From Planctomycetota bacterium (GTDB taxonomy: Bacteria; Planctomycetota; UBA1135; UBA2386): 52,239 nt of DNA. The stretch lies in NCBI GenBank assembly GCA_016794425.1, contig JAEUHR010000045.1:1-52239 (forward strand), read 5' to 3'. The notes under the pieces are model-generated. The model searched no databases. It saw only the letters and a list, made by a program, of their open reading frames with translations, and was not told where the DNA came from. Each line of letters opens with the position of its first letter. The stretch's first letter is position 1. Below are positions 7,385 through 15,709 of the stretch, in pieces. A program made the position numbers and the translations under genes.

Positions 7385-10300
7385 ATGCACAAACCGCACG
7401 GCGCGATCTACCGCATCGTCGAGACGTTCCTGACCGGCAACCTGGCGCCGCTGCTGCTGCTGCTGTCGCTGGCCGCCGGCGCGGTCGCGCTGCTGGTGAC
7501 GCCGCGCGAGGAGGATCCGCAGATCGTCGTGCCGGTCGCCGAGGTCGTCGTCGACGCCCCCGGCGCGCTGGCCCTCGAGGTCGAGCGCCAGATCACGATC
7601 CCGATCGAACGCATCGTGCGCGGCATCAGCGGCGTCGAGAACGTCTACTCGATGAGCCGGCGCGGCCAGGCGGTCGTGACGGTGCGCTTCTTCGTCGGCG
7701 AGGACCGCGAGGACAGCCTCGTGAAGCTGCACACGACGCTGCAGCAGCACGCGGGCCGGCTGCCGCCGCAGGTGCGCGCCTGGCGCGTCGACGAGGTGTC
7801 GATCGACGACGTGCCGGTGCTGGCCGCGGTGCTGCACAGCCGCACGCTCGACGACCACGCGCTGCGGCGGCTCGCCGAAGAACTGCTGGCGCGGCTGCAA
7901 CAGGTCGAGGACGCCGGCCCGGCGACGCTCCACGGCGGCCGCGCGCGGCAGCTCGCGGTCCGCGTCGACCCGGCGGCGCTGGCCGGCCGCGAGCTGTCGC
8001 TCGGCGCGGTCGAACGGGCGCTGGCCGCGGCGACCACAGCGGCCACGGCCGGCACCGGCCTCGCCGGCGACCGCACGGTGACGGTCGAGGCGACCGCGAT
8101 CGCGCCGGACGCGCACGCGCTCGGCGAACTGGTCGTCGGCACGTTCGCCGGCCAGCCGGTGCGGCTCGCCGAGGTCGCCGAGGTGCACGACGGGCCCGAA
8201 GAACCGGCCGCGTACGTGCTGCTGCACGGCGGCGCGGCACGGCAGGCGCAGGACCGCGCGCCGGCGGCCGCGGTCGCGATCGGCGTCGCCAAACGGCGCG
8301 GCAGCAACGCGGTCGCGGTGACCGAGCGGCTGCGCGAACGGCTCGCCGAGCTGCGCGCCGAGATGCTGCCCGCCGACGTCGACGTGACGATCGCGCGCGA
8401 CTCCGGCGCGACCGCCGACAGCAAGGTCGACGAACTGCTCGAAGGACTCTGGGTCGCGATCGCGATCGTCGTCGTGCTGATCACGATGATGCTCGGCTGG
8501 CGCGAAGCCGTGGTCGTCGCGCTGGCGGTGCCGATCACGTTCGGCCTGACGCTGCTGCTGAACCACCTGTTCGGCTACAGCATCAACCGCGTCACGCTGT
8601 TCGCGCTGATCCTGTCGCTGGGCCTCGTCGTCGACGACCCGATCGTCGACGTCGAGAACATCCACCGCCACCTGCAGCGCCGCGACCGCCCGCCGCTGCA
8701 GGCCGTGCTCGACGCGGTCGACGAGGTGCGGCCGCCGGTCATCACCGCGACGCTGGCGGTGATCCTGAGCTTCGTGCCGCTGTTCTTCATCACCGGCATG
8801 ATGGGCCCGTACATGCGGCCGATGGCGCTGAACGTGCCGATCGCGATGCTGATGAGCATGGTGGTCGCGTTCACGCTGACGCCGTGGCTGTCGCACCTGC
8901 TGCTGCGCTCCGCCGCGGCGCACGGCCACGGCGCCGGCGCAGTGCCGCCCCCCGATGCGCACCCGCTGGTGCAGCGCCTCTACGCGGCGGTCGTCGGTCC
9001 GCTGCTGCGCCACCGCGGCGCCCGGCTCGGCGCGTTCGGCGCGACGGCGCTGTTGTTCGGCGGCGCGCTGTGGCTCGGCGCCTCGCGCGCGGTGCCGCTG
9101 AAGATGCTGCCGTTCGACAACAAGACCGAACTGCAGGTGCTGGTCGACCTCGACGAGGGCACCAGCCTCGAGCGCACTGCCGCGGTCGTGCAGGACCTCG
9201 CCGAACGCGTGCGCGGCCTGCCGGAGGTCACCGAGGTCACGTCGTACGCCGGCGCCGCCTCGCCGATCGACTTCAACGGCATGGTGCGCAAGTACTACCT
9301 GCGCCGCGCGCCGGAGCTCGGCGAACTGCGCCTCGGGCTGTTGCCCAAACACGCGCGCCGGCACCAGAGCCACGAGATCGCGCTGCGCGTGCGCGCGCTG
9401 CTGCAGCCGGTGGCGGCCGCGGCCGGCGCGACGCTCGCGGTGGCCGAACTGCCGCCCGGGCCGCCGGTGCTGGCGACGCTGGTCGCCGAAGTGCGCGGCC
9501 CCGTCGATGCGGCGCCGGCGGAACTCGACCAGGCCGCCCGAACCCTCGCGGCGCGGCTGGCGCGCGAGCCCGGCGTCGTCGACGTCGACACCAGCGCCGA
9601 AGCGACACCGACCGAACTGCACTTCGTGCTCGACCACCAGAAGGCGGCGCTGCACGGCATCGACGCGGCAACCACCGCGCAGGTGCTGCAGACCGCGGTC
9701 GGCGGCACGACCGCCGCGTTCCTGCACGAACCGCGCGAACTGCAGGCACCGCCGATCGACGTACGGCTGCCGGCGTGGATGCGCGCCGACCCACACTCGC
9801 TCGGCGCACTGCGCGTGCCGGGCCGCGACGGCACGCTGGTCGCACTGGCCGAACTGGGGCGCATCGTGCCGACGACGCGCCAGGGCACGATCCACCGGAA
9901 GGACCTCGAGCGCGTCGCCTACGTGACCGCCGAAGCCGCCGGCCGGCCGCCGGCCGAGATCGTGCTCGACGTCGACGCCGACCGCCTCGACGCGGCGGCG
10001 CCGCTGCCCGCAGCGGCGCCGCGGCCGCTCGCCGGCCGCACGATGCTGACCAACGGCGGCGGCGATCCGTGGGCGCTGCCGGCGGGCTTCGCGGTCGACT
10101 GGCGCGGTGAAGGCGAGTGGAAGATCACGCTCGACGCGTTCCGCGACCTCGGCCTCGCGTTCGCCGCGGCGTGCCTGGGCATCTACGTGCTGCTGGTGCA
10201 CGAGACCAGGAGCTACCTGCTGCCGGTCGTGCTGATGCTGTCGATCCCGTTCACGATCCTCGGCATCCTGCCGGGCTTCTGGCTGCTGAACCTGCTGCTC

Positions 10301-10657
10301 GACACGCCGGTGGCCGGCGTCGGCAATCCGGTGTTCTTCACCGCCACCGGCATGATCGGCATGATCGCGCTGGCCGGCATCGCGGTGCGCAACTCGATCA
10401 TCCTGGTCGACTTCGTGCAGGGTGCCGAACGGCGCGGCGCGGCGCTCGAAGACGCGATCCTGCAGAGCGGTGCGGTGCGGCTGCGGCCGATCGTGCTGAC
10501 CGCCGGCGCCGCGATCCTGGCGTCGATCCCGATCACGCTGGATCCGATCTTCAGCGGGCTCGCGTGGGCGCTGATCTTCGGCCTCGTGGTGTCGAGCGCG
10601 TTCACGCTCGTCCTGGTGCCGGTCGCCTACCACTGGCTGCGTTGCCGCCGCGCCTGA
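7385..10657 (+). CDS. RND-family efflux pump permease (AcrB/MexF-like)
   Basis: 1090 residues with the standard RND layout: TM1 (NLAPLLLLLSLAAGAVALLV), a large periplasmic loop, TM2-6, a second periplasmic loop and TM8-12. The proton-relay aspartate pair of TM4 is present (LSLGLVVDDPIVDVENIHRH). TREEDPQIVVP after TM1 and PITFGLTLLLNHLFGYSINR are typical of the hydrophobe/amphiphile exporter branch rather than the heavy-metal branch, which has a different TM4 motif. The gene is in one operon with the upstream adaptor. The substrate is not predictable. It ends 23 bp before the convergently oriented selC. Confidence 0.93.
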   Translation: MHKPHGAIYRIVETFLTGNLAPLLLLLSLAAGAVALLVTPREEDPQIVVPVAEVVVDAPGALALEVERQITIPIERIVRGISGVENVYSMSRRGQAVVTVRFFVGEDREDSLVKLHTTLQQHAGRLPPQVRAWRVDEVSIDDVPVLAAVLHSRTLDDHALRRLAEELLARLQQVEDAGPATLHGGRARQLAVRVDPAALAGRELSLGAVERALAAATTAATAGTGLAGDRTVTVEATAIAPDAHALGELVVGTFAGQPVRLAEVAEVHDGPEEPAAYVLLHGGAARQAQDRAPAAAVAIGVAKRRGSNAVAVTERLRERLAELRAEMLPADVDVTIARDSGATADSKVDELLEGLWVAIAIVVVLITMMLGWREAVVVALAVPITFGLTLLLNHLFGYSINRVTLFALILSLGLVVDDPIVDVENIHRHLQRRDRPPLQAVLDAVDEVRPPVITATLAVILSFVPLFFITGMMGPYMRPMALNVPIAMLMSMVVAFTLTPWLSHLLLRSAAAHGHGAGAVPPPDAHPLVQRLYAAVVGPLLRHRGARLGAFGATALLFGGALWLGASRAVPLKMLPFDNKTELQVLVDLDEGTSLERTAAVVQDLAERVRGLPEVTEVTSYAGAASPIDFNGMVRKYYLRRAPELGELRLGLLPKHARRHQSHEIALRVRALLQPVAAAAGATLAVAELPPGPPVLATLVAEVRGPVDAAPAELDQAARTLAARLAREPGVVDVDTSAEATPTELHFVLDHQKAALHGIDAATTAQVLQTAVGGTTAAFLHEPRELQAPPIDVRLPAWMRADPHSLGALRVPGRDGTLVALAELGRIVPTTRQGTIHRKDLERVAYVTAEAAGRPPAEIVLDVDADRLDAAAPLPAAAPRPLAGRTMLTNGGGDPWALPAGFAVDWRGEGEWKITLDAFRDLGLAFAAACLGIYVLLVHETRSYLLPVVLMLSIPFTILGILPGFWLLNLLLDTPVAGVGNPVFFTATGMIGMIALAGIAVRNSIILVDFVQGAERRGAALEDAILQSGAVRLRPIVLTAGAAILASIPITLDPIFSGLAWALIFGLVVSSAFTLVLVPVAYHWLRCRRA

Positions 10658-10680
10658 GCTGCGCCGGCGGCGTGGTGGAA

Positions 10681-10779
10681 TGGCGGGAGTGCATGGGAAT
10701 CGAACCCACCGGGACCCGCTCGAGGCGGAACCCCACAGGTTTTGAAGACCAGGCCGAACACCAGCTCGGATGCACTCCC
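10681..10779 (-). tRNA. selC: tRNA-Sec (selenocysteine, anticodon UCA)
   Basis: 99-nt gene with encoded CCA. It has an 8-bp acceptor stem (GGGAGUGC with GCACUCCC), a 6-bp D stem with a four-base loop, an anticodon loop CUUCAAA (anticodon at 10743-10745), a long variable arm and a T arm containing GGTTCGATTCCC. The long acceptor stem, long variable arm and UCA anticodon are diagnostic of bacterial tRNA-Sec, so the organism should decode UGA as selenocysteine. One U-U mismatch falls in the anticodon stem. The 5' half (10738-10779) is repeated exactly at 15491-15532 as the far end of an integrated element. Confidence 0.93.
10738..10779 (+). repeat. attachment-site core, tRNA side
   Basis: 42-bp sequence running from the anticodon stem of selC to its 5' end. 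It is identical to 15491-15532 in the same orientation, and the bases just outside differ (a/c on the left, a/g on the right). The core includes the anticodon loop, so crossover in this gene is in the 5' half, not at the 3' end as in many tRNA-borne islands. Confidence 0.9.
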
Positions 10780-10827
10780 AGGTGTATTGGAAACAGCTAC
10801 TTCTGTCGATCGTCCTTGGTTTCTTGC

Positions 10828-10851
10828 CCCACGAGAACGGTGTTTCGTGGG
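10828..10851. other. inverted repeat inside the element
   Basis: Perfect 7-bp inverted repeat, CCCACGA and TCGTGGG, with a 10-nt loop, about 50 bp inside the tRNA-side end of the element. No T-run follows on either strand, so it is not a clear terminator. It could be an integrase or excisionase arm site, or chance. Confidence 0.3.
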
Positions 10852-10875
10852 ACCCATCGTCAGCAAGACGCGGCG

Positions 10876-12036
10876 GTGTTCAACTTGCACCTACACCTCG
10901 TAGACCCACGGTGGCCCCACGAGTCCCGAGCTGTCGATCTAGGTGCGAGCAGGAACCTGCCTAGGAAAGCGAGGAAGCCGTTCGTTGAGGAAACGCCCGG
11001 CCGTTGGCGGGCCAGCGTCCGCGATGGTGCGAAGCGGATCAAGGGAACGGTGCGCGAAACGCCGCAGCACGCCCACGGCGAAGCGGTTGCGATCCTCGAC
11101 CGGCTCAAGGGCGCACCGCCCCCTCCGCTGCGATGACGTTGGCCGAATCCCTCGACGCGATCCTGCGTGACCGCGAGCGGCGCGAGCGACGAGACGCGAC
11201 GGGCGACTCATACCGCTCCCACCTCGGCGCGTGGATCAAGCACTTCGGCGAGGGCAAAGTCGGCGGGCTCGCGATCAAGCACAACCTGACGGCGCTGACG
11301 CGGGCGATGCCGCTCGCGGGCGTCCCGAGAACCCTGCGAGGTCCGCCAAGCTGATCCGGCCGAAGGTGAAGAAGCGCGACCTCGCGCTGCGCATGTCGTG
11401 GGCGGAGGTGATGGCGGTGTTGCACAAGCTGCAAGAACTCGGCTTGAAGGCCGAGCTGGCGGTCCTGGGATTCATGGCCGGCACCGGCGTGCGACGCGCC
11501 GAGTTCGCGCGGATTAAGAAGACGGAGACGACCTCCTCGGCGAACGCATCATCAGCCCGATCGGCAAGACGGAACCGCGCGAGCTGCCGCTGGCTCGCGG
11601 TGCCGGCGAGACATCGAACGCGTGGCAGTGCGTCGAGCTGCTGCTCGGGCTGAACGAACGAAGGAAGGGCGAGGTACTCCTGATCCCTGGCGACGACGAG
11701 AGGCAGCGCGTCGAGTGGCTCCGGCAGGTCGTCGACCGCGCGCGAGCGCAGACCGGGCAGACCAAGCTCCAGCTCCACGAGCCGCGGCGTCCGTTCGCCA
11801 GCCGGGCCGCCGAGAGGTTCCCTGTGCCGGTCCTGTCCGCCCTGCTCGCGCATGCGCTGCGGGGCGTCACCGGGCTCTCTGTGCACTCTGACCAGAAGGC
11901 TCTGCGGGCGGGGATGGAAGACGTCTGGTCGGACTTCCGCACGGCGGAGTACGCCCCGCGAGTGCAACCGCATGAAAAGACACCGAGGGGGGGCACCAGC
12001 AACGAATGGGTTGCACATGTCGGTAGCCCTGCGTAA
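10876..12036 (+). pseudogene. tyrosine recombinase (integrase) remnant, frameshifted
   Basis: Pieces of one phage-type integrase lie in order but in different frames. An arm-binding-like N-terminus (PGRWRASVRDGAKRIKGTVR) ends at 11136. It overlaps by ATGA a core-binding-like piece starting at 11133 (DSYRSHLGAWIKHFGEGKVG). A shift near 11340 leads to WAEVMAVLHKLQELG and FMAGTGVRRAEFARI, which holds the first catalytic Arg. A second shift near 11520 leads to GERIISPIGKTEPRELPL and LHEPRRPFASR, the degraded His-x-x-Arg box, then LLAHAL. The catalytic tyrosine is not identifiable. The start is uncertain; the GTG at 10876 is only the earliest reasonable choice. Confidence 0.75.
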
Positions 12037-12090
12037 TGTCCGCCAAAGGCCCTGGGTGACTTCATTCCCCTGACGCAGGATCCACTCGTC

Positions 12091-13359
12091 GTGAGCCCTC
12101 TTCAACTATCCCCAATGCGCCCCGCGGCGCGCGCCTGCCTCCGCGTTCTCCGGAATTGCGTGCTCTATGAATTGTGCGGACCAATCGCTCATCGATGCTT
12201 GATCTGCCTAGCAATGCTCACCGCGCTCGTCGCTCAAGACCTCGGTCCATGGACCGCACTCAGCAGCACCGACGGAAAACTCACTGTCAGGTGTGCGGCG
12301 TATCCCGATGGGCTTGTGACCCCACCCAGTAGCGGATTTGTAGCAGAGATTTCAAACCGCTCTCCCGAGGCAGTGGCAATCACAATTGAGGTGGAAGATC
12401 GCCTCTCCCCCGAGGAAGGAGTCGCAAAGCACTTCCTCGGCCTCGTACCACCATCTGCGACCATCACCACGTGCATACAAGGTGGTCGCGGTCAGATTCC
12501 GCCGATACGCATACTCCGCATCAACTCCGACGCCCCCAATCAGCATGACTATAAGCGTGTGATTTCCGACATCTTTGCGGGATTCCGACATCAGAGGCGC
12601 AACTCATCCGCCACGAACGACTTAGTACGCATCGCACTGGGAAAGGAACTTCAGCGCTGGGCACAGGCTCCTACGAGCTTGCACGACTTCGATGCTCTGC
12701 AAAGAAGCTACCGAGAGTTCCTGGAAGAACATAAGGACCTGGACGCAACCAAACTCGATCCCGCCGACGCCGCCGCATTGAGCGACATTCGCGTCCTTGT
12801 GATGACTCGCCCCAACTCCCCCCGTATCAAAGCTGGGCCTGACACCATAGTGTTCCCAGCGGGTCAGCCAAACGGCACTGGCGAGCCACCTTCGACGCCA
12901 CCACCCGCCGAAGGTCGCGCCCCTGGCCATGCTCCTGCTGTCAAATCGCAACCCCGGCGCGAGCCCGTTCGCCCCGTCGATTCACTAAGCAGCCTGCTTG
13001 AGTCTCGCGACCCCACAACCAGCAAGGAAGCCCGTGACGTTGCCGATAAGACGTTGGAGGTGCTGGGAAATGAACTTCTTGGTCAAGCGATCCGAAAACA
13101 CGATACTAACCTCCGGCAGGCGGCCAAGAACGGCATCGCTAATACTATCAAATCCATGGGGAACGAGGCCGTCGATGTCTTTACACGGACTCTAATTGCA
13201 ACCCTGCCTGACGATCCGAGCTTTGACGTCAACGTCTACTACTCAACCTTCCTCAGCCCGACGACGAGGGTCAGCACCCCGTGGACCGCTTACAAGAATA
13301 TCTCCGCCTATTTTGATGCATTGATTGGCCGCCCGCTCAGCGGCTTCTTCACCCCATAA
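12091..13359 (+). CDS. hypothetical exported protein of the element
   Basis: 422 residues from the GTG at 12091, which has AGGA about 10 nt upstream. Other in-frame starts are ATG 12115 and GTG 12160; the last would give a compact signal peptide (hydrophobic CLICLAMLTALVAQ). I do not recognise the family. Residues about 45-150 look beta-rich and may be an Ig-like domain. A Pro-rich linker follows at about 260-300 (GEPPSTPPPAEGRAPGHA), then a helical C-terminus with DVADKTLEVLGNELLGQAIR. Codon use is that of the element, not the flanks. The Sel1-repeat gene starts 73 bp downstream on the same strand, so the two may act together outside the cytoplasm. Confidence 0.6.
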   Translation: MSPLQLSPMRPAARACLRVLRNCVLYELCGPIAHRCLICLAMLTALVAQDLGPWTALSSTDGKLTVRCAAYPDGLVTPPSSGFVAEISNRSPEAVAITIEVEDRLSPEEGVAKHFLGLVPPSATITTCIQGGRGQIPPIRILRINSDAPNQHDYKRVISDIFAGFRHQRRNSSATNDLVRIALGKELQRWAQAPTSLHDFDALQRSYREFLEEHKDLDATKLDPADAAALSDIRVLVMTRPNSPRIKAGPDTIVFPAGQPNGTGEPPSTPPPAEGRAPGHAPAVKSQPRREPVRPVDSLSSLLESRDPTTSKEARDVADKTLEVLGNELLGQAIRKHDTNLRQAAKNGIANTIKSMGNEAVDVFTRTLIATLPDDPSFDVNVYYSTFLSPTTRVSTPWTAYKNISAYFDALIGRPLSGFFTP

Positions 13360-13432
13360 ACTCCCTGCAACTGGACGCCCGCACAGGTAGCCCTGATTTC
13401 AAGGCGGGCCGTCGATAGCACCAGGAGCACAG

Positions 13433-14884
13433 ATGCCGAGACTCCACCTATCAGCCCCTTCTCTCAGCAAAGCGCGGATCGCCTCCGCAGGTCTGCGATC
13501 TGCTGTGATCACAATCACGGCCTTGTGTGCCGTGTCGCCTGTCTCACTGCGCGCACAGTCATACGACGCAACCATCAAGCAAGGGCAAGCACTGCTGGCG
13601 CGCGAAATGCTGCACGAGGCATTTCTCGTCGCCTCAGCCGCAATATCAATGGACAATGAGCGTTGGGAAGGCTACGCGCTGGCGAGCCTGGCGCTCGCGG
13701 CACGAGGCGAGAAGGCAGACGCAATTGCGTACGTGGACAAGGCCTTAGAACGCGCCCCCAAGGACAAGGCGGCAACATTGCGGGAAGTGCGTGCGAAGCT
13801 GGCATCCCCGGAGAGCGTGCGCTCACAGCAAGCCGATAGCGATGCTCGGCGCAAGCGGGACGCACTGACAATCATTGTTGACGAGGCTGATAACGCGAAA
13901 TCTCCTGAATCGCGCATACAACTCTTGCGCGAGTTCATCACCAAGAGCACCGGGTTCACGGACGCAGACATTCTAATCACACGCGCCGCCGTTGCGATTG
14001 AGCTCGATTACCCGAAACTGGCATGGTGCATAGCTCAACAACTTGTATTGAGCGGCGCGCACAGGAGCGAAGATCCCAAAGTGCGGAGAGTCTTCGCGCA
14101 CCTTGAGCGGAGGGGGTGGATCGAAGAGATGGGGACCCGCGACTTCAGCGCGACATCATTAGACGATATCCATAAACAAGCTCTCGATGGTGATTTGGAA
14201 GCCCTGGAGTGGTCAGCAATATCACACGAGCTAGGGAACGAGCATATAGAGAAGAACCTTGATCTGGCCGTCAAGTGGTACGAGAGGGCTGCCGAGCACG
14301 GCTCCCCGATCTCAATGAACGAGTTGGGTGTAATGTATCTCCATGGCAAGAATGTTGCTCAAGACCATGCTCGGGCTCTGAAGCTCTTCAAGACCGCGGC
14401 ACAGTGCGGGTATCCGCGAGCCATGACCAATGTTCTCGTGATGTATCGCAGCGGTCTTGCTCTGGACCTGGGTGCGGCGGAGGCGCTCCAGCTAGGAGAA
14501 GGCGCTGCTAGGCTGGGCGACGCGTTCGCCATGATGCTTGTCGGGCTGATCTATGCTTCCGCCCCAGATGGACTGCGTGATGATGCAAGAGCCCTAGAGT
14601 GGCTCCGCAAGGCCGCGGATTTGGGTGAAGTCAAGGCGCTGTCTCGCGTCGGTGCATTCTACAAGTTGGGACGCGGCGTGCCCGCCGATCCGAAAATTGC
14701 CTTTCATTGGCTCTTGAAGGCGGCCAACGCAGGTGACGGCGACGTATACTGTATCGTTGCCGATATGTACCGAACGGGCGAGGGGGTTGCGGTCGACCTC
14801 GCCGAGGCAAAGTCCTGGTATGCGAAAGCTGCGGCCAATGGAAGCTCGCAGGCAGCTGAAGAGCTTGATAAGCTCAAGGACTAG
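13433..14884 (+). CDS. exported Sel1-like/TPR repeat protein of the element
   Basis: 483 residues. The ATG at 13433 is well supported by AGGAG five bases upstream, a canonical Shine-Dalgarno rare in this window. A signal peptide ends near SPVSLRAQS. TPR-like helices cover about 45-130 (ALLAREMLHEAFLVASAA). From about residue 265 come at least five Sel1-like repeats, for example AVKWYERAAEHGSPISMNEL, ALKLFKTAAQCGYPRAM, ALEWLRKAADLGEVKALSRV, AFHWLLKAANAGDGDVYCIV and AKSWYAKAAANGSSQAAEEL. Such repeats form protein-binding solenoids; no enzyme domain is seen. The partner is probably the product of the upstream gene or a periplasmic target. This is an inference from adjacency. Confidence 0.8.
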   Translation: MPRLHLSAPSLSKARIASAGLRSAVITITALCAVSPVSLRAQSYDATIKQGQALLAREMLHEAFLVASAAISMDNERWEGYALASLALAARGEKADAIAYVDKALERAPKDKAATLREVRAKLASPESVRSQQADSDARRKRDALTIIVDEADNAKSPESRIQLLREFITKSTGFTDADILITRAAVAIELDYPKLAWCIAQQLVLSGAHRSEDPKVRRVFAHLERRGWIEEMGTRDFSATSLDDIHKQALDGDLEALEWSAISHELGNEHIEKNLDLAVKWYERAAEHGSPISMNELGVMYLHGKNVAQDHARALKLFKTAAQCGYPRAMTNVLVMYRSGLALDLGAAEALQLGEGAARLGDAFAMMLVGLIYASAPDGLRDDARALEWLRKAADLGEVKALSRVGAFYKLGRGVPADPKIAFHWLLKAANAGDGDVYCIVADMYRTGEGVAVDLAEAKSWYAKAAANGSSQAAEELDKLKD

Positions 14885-14954
14885 CGACAGAGAAGGACGG
14901 CTATGATTGCGCTCAGGCTCGTGCGCGACGGCCACTCTGCAGAGCCAGCTCTGA

Positions 14955-15240
14955 CTATGTCGGCGCCCGCCTGGTGACGGCCTGAGTCAGAGATGCCCTG
15001 ACCTGGGCAATGGGCAGCGCGGGCCGCCTTCGGTGGATCATGCGATGGCAGTTCGCGCAGACCACCGCGACCTGCGCCACGCTTGTCGTCATTTCGCCTG
15101 TCCACTCGGACGGATCGCGTTCGGACAATGGGCCAAGTGGCGTGCCTCGGTGTAGCCCTCGCCGAGCTCGCCGTAGGCGATGCCGAAGTGGGAGGCACAC
15201 ACCATGCATGCGGTGCCGTGGTGGGCCTAAACAGTCGCTC
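14955..15240 (-). pseudogene. HNH endonuclease remnant
   Basis: On the minus strand the C-terminal HNH box is readable as VAVVCANCHRMIHRRRP. The preceding half of the domain, YGELGEGYTEARHLAHC, lies in another frame just upstream, and its second His-containing motif is altered (family consensus resembles YGE-G-GFIEVHH). A frameshift therefore separates the two halves, and no complete open frame covers the nuclease. The N-terminal part is not recognisable, so the upstream limit is approximate. HNH genes of this type are common cargo of mobile elements and restriction systems; this copy should be inactive. Confidence 0.65.
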
Positions 15241-15490
15241 TGGAGCCATGCGGTGGCCCTGCCTGCTGCCTTGTGGCATTCAAGGTCGTGAGCACATGCA
15301 CACCGCGGAGCATCGCTGGAGCGCGACACCAGCACGAACACCCGCTCGAACACCAGGACGGAGACCAACGGGCCGTCAGCTTTGCACCAGCGAGCGACGT
15401 TGCCCCTCAGGGGCATCCCAGGTGCAAACTCAGGTAAATCGACGATCGGTTTCCGCCGACCTGGCACCGTTGCTCCATGGCGTTGTTCTC

Positions 15491-15532
15491 GGTTTTGAAG
15501 ACCAGGCCGAACACCAGCTCGGATGCACTCCC
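15491..15532 (+). repeat. attachment-site core, distal side (selC 5'-half fragment)
   Basis: Exact second copy of 10738-10779. By the logic of site-specific integration this is the original chromosomal 5' half of selC, pushed away when the element supplied a replacement half. No 3' half of the tRNA follows on its left, so it cannot make a tRNA. The region 14885-15709 otherwise holds only the HNH remnant and the promoter relic. Confidence 0.9.
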
Positions 15533-15549
15533 GTGTGCTGGCGGCGCAG

Positions 15550-15577
15550 ATGCTAGGCGCGCGGCGCGCTGCTGCAA
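15550..15577 (-). promoter_or_regulatory. orphaned tRNA-Sec promoter (relic)
   Basis: Minus strand: TTGCAG (15572-15577), 16-bp spacer, TAGCAT (15550-15555), then 17 bp to the displaced tRNA 5' end at 15532. Position and sequence fit a sigma-70-type promoter that once drove selC. It now points at the orphan half-tRNA and into the element. Inference from sequence only. Confidence 0.45.
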
Positions 15578-15709
15578 CCGCGCAACAGCGCATCGCACAT
15601 CCCGATCTTCCCCTACGCACAGCGGCATGCGGGTCCCCCATCTGCTCTGCGCCTCAAGCGATGCCGCGCCACCGACGACAATCGGAGGCCGGCCCGCCGG
15701 CGCCAGGCC

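Larger units (their letters stand above)
10738..15532. mobile_element. decayed integrative element inserted in the tRNA-Sec gene
   Basis: A 4.8-kb segment bounded by two identical 42-bp direct repeats that equal the 5' half of selC, one inside the intact tRNA gene and one at the far end. An integrase pseudogene lies next to the tRNA-side repeat, the usual order for tRNA-targeted elements. Base composition is clearly lower in GC than the flanks, and codon use is mixed instead of the flank's extreme G/C third positions. Contents: integrase pseudogene, hypothetical exported protein, Sel1-repeat exported protein, HNH pseudogene. With the integrase broken, the element should no longer move by itself. 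Confidence 0.88.

Noticed and set aside
7154..10633. 1159-codon open frame on the minus strand over the RND pump gene
   Set aside because: It is antisense to a clear RND permease, has the low-complexity His/Arg/Asp/Gln makeup of a mirror frame and no domain.
10783..10809. TCGACA-N15-AATACA as an element-borne tRNA-Sec promoter
   Set aside because: The -10 would lie 3 nt from the mature tRNA 5' end, so transcription would start inside the tRNA.
10117..11136. 340-codon plus-strand ORF spanning the end of the RND pump gene and the tRNA
   Set aside because: Its first part is an alternative frame of the permease and the middle crosses selC. Only the tail after about 10876 looks like integrase N-terminus, recorded as pseudogene.
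12234..12951. Three minus-strand ORFs opposite the element's hypothetical gene
   Set aside because: Short, mutually overlapping, without start signals or motifs. The plus-strand frame is long and has a signal-peptide-like N-terminus.
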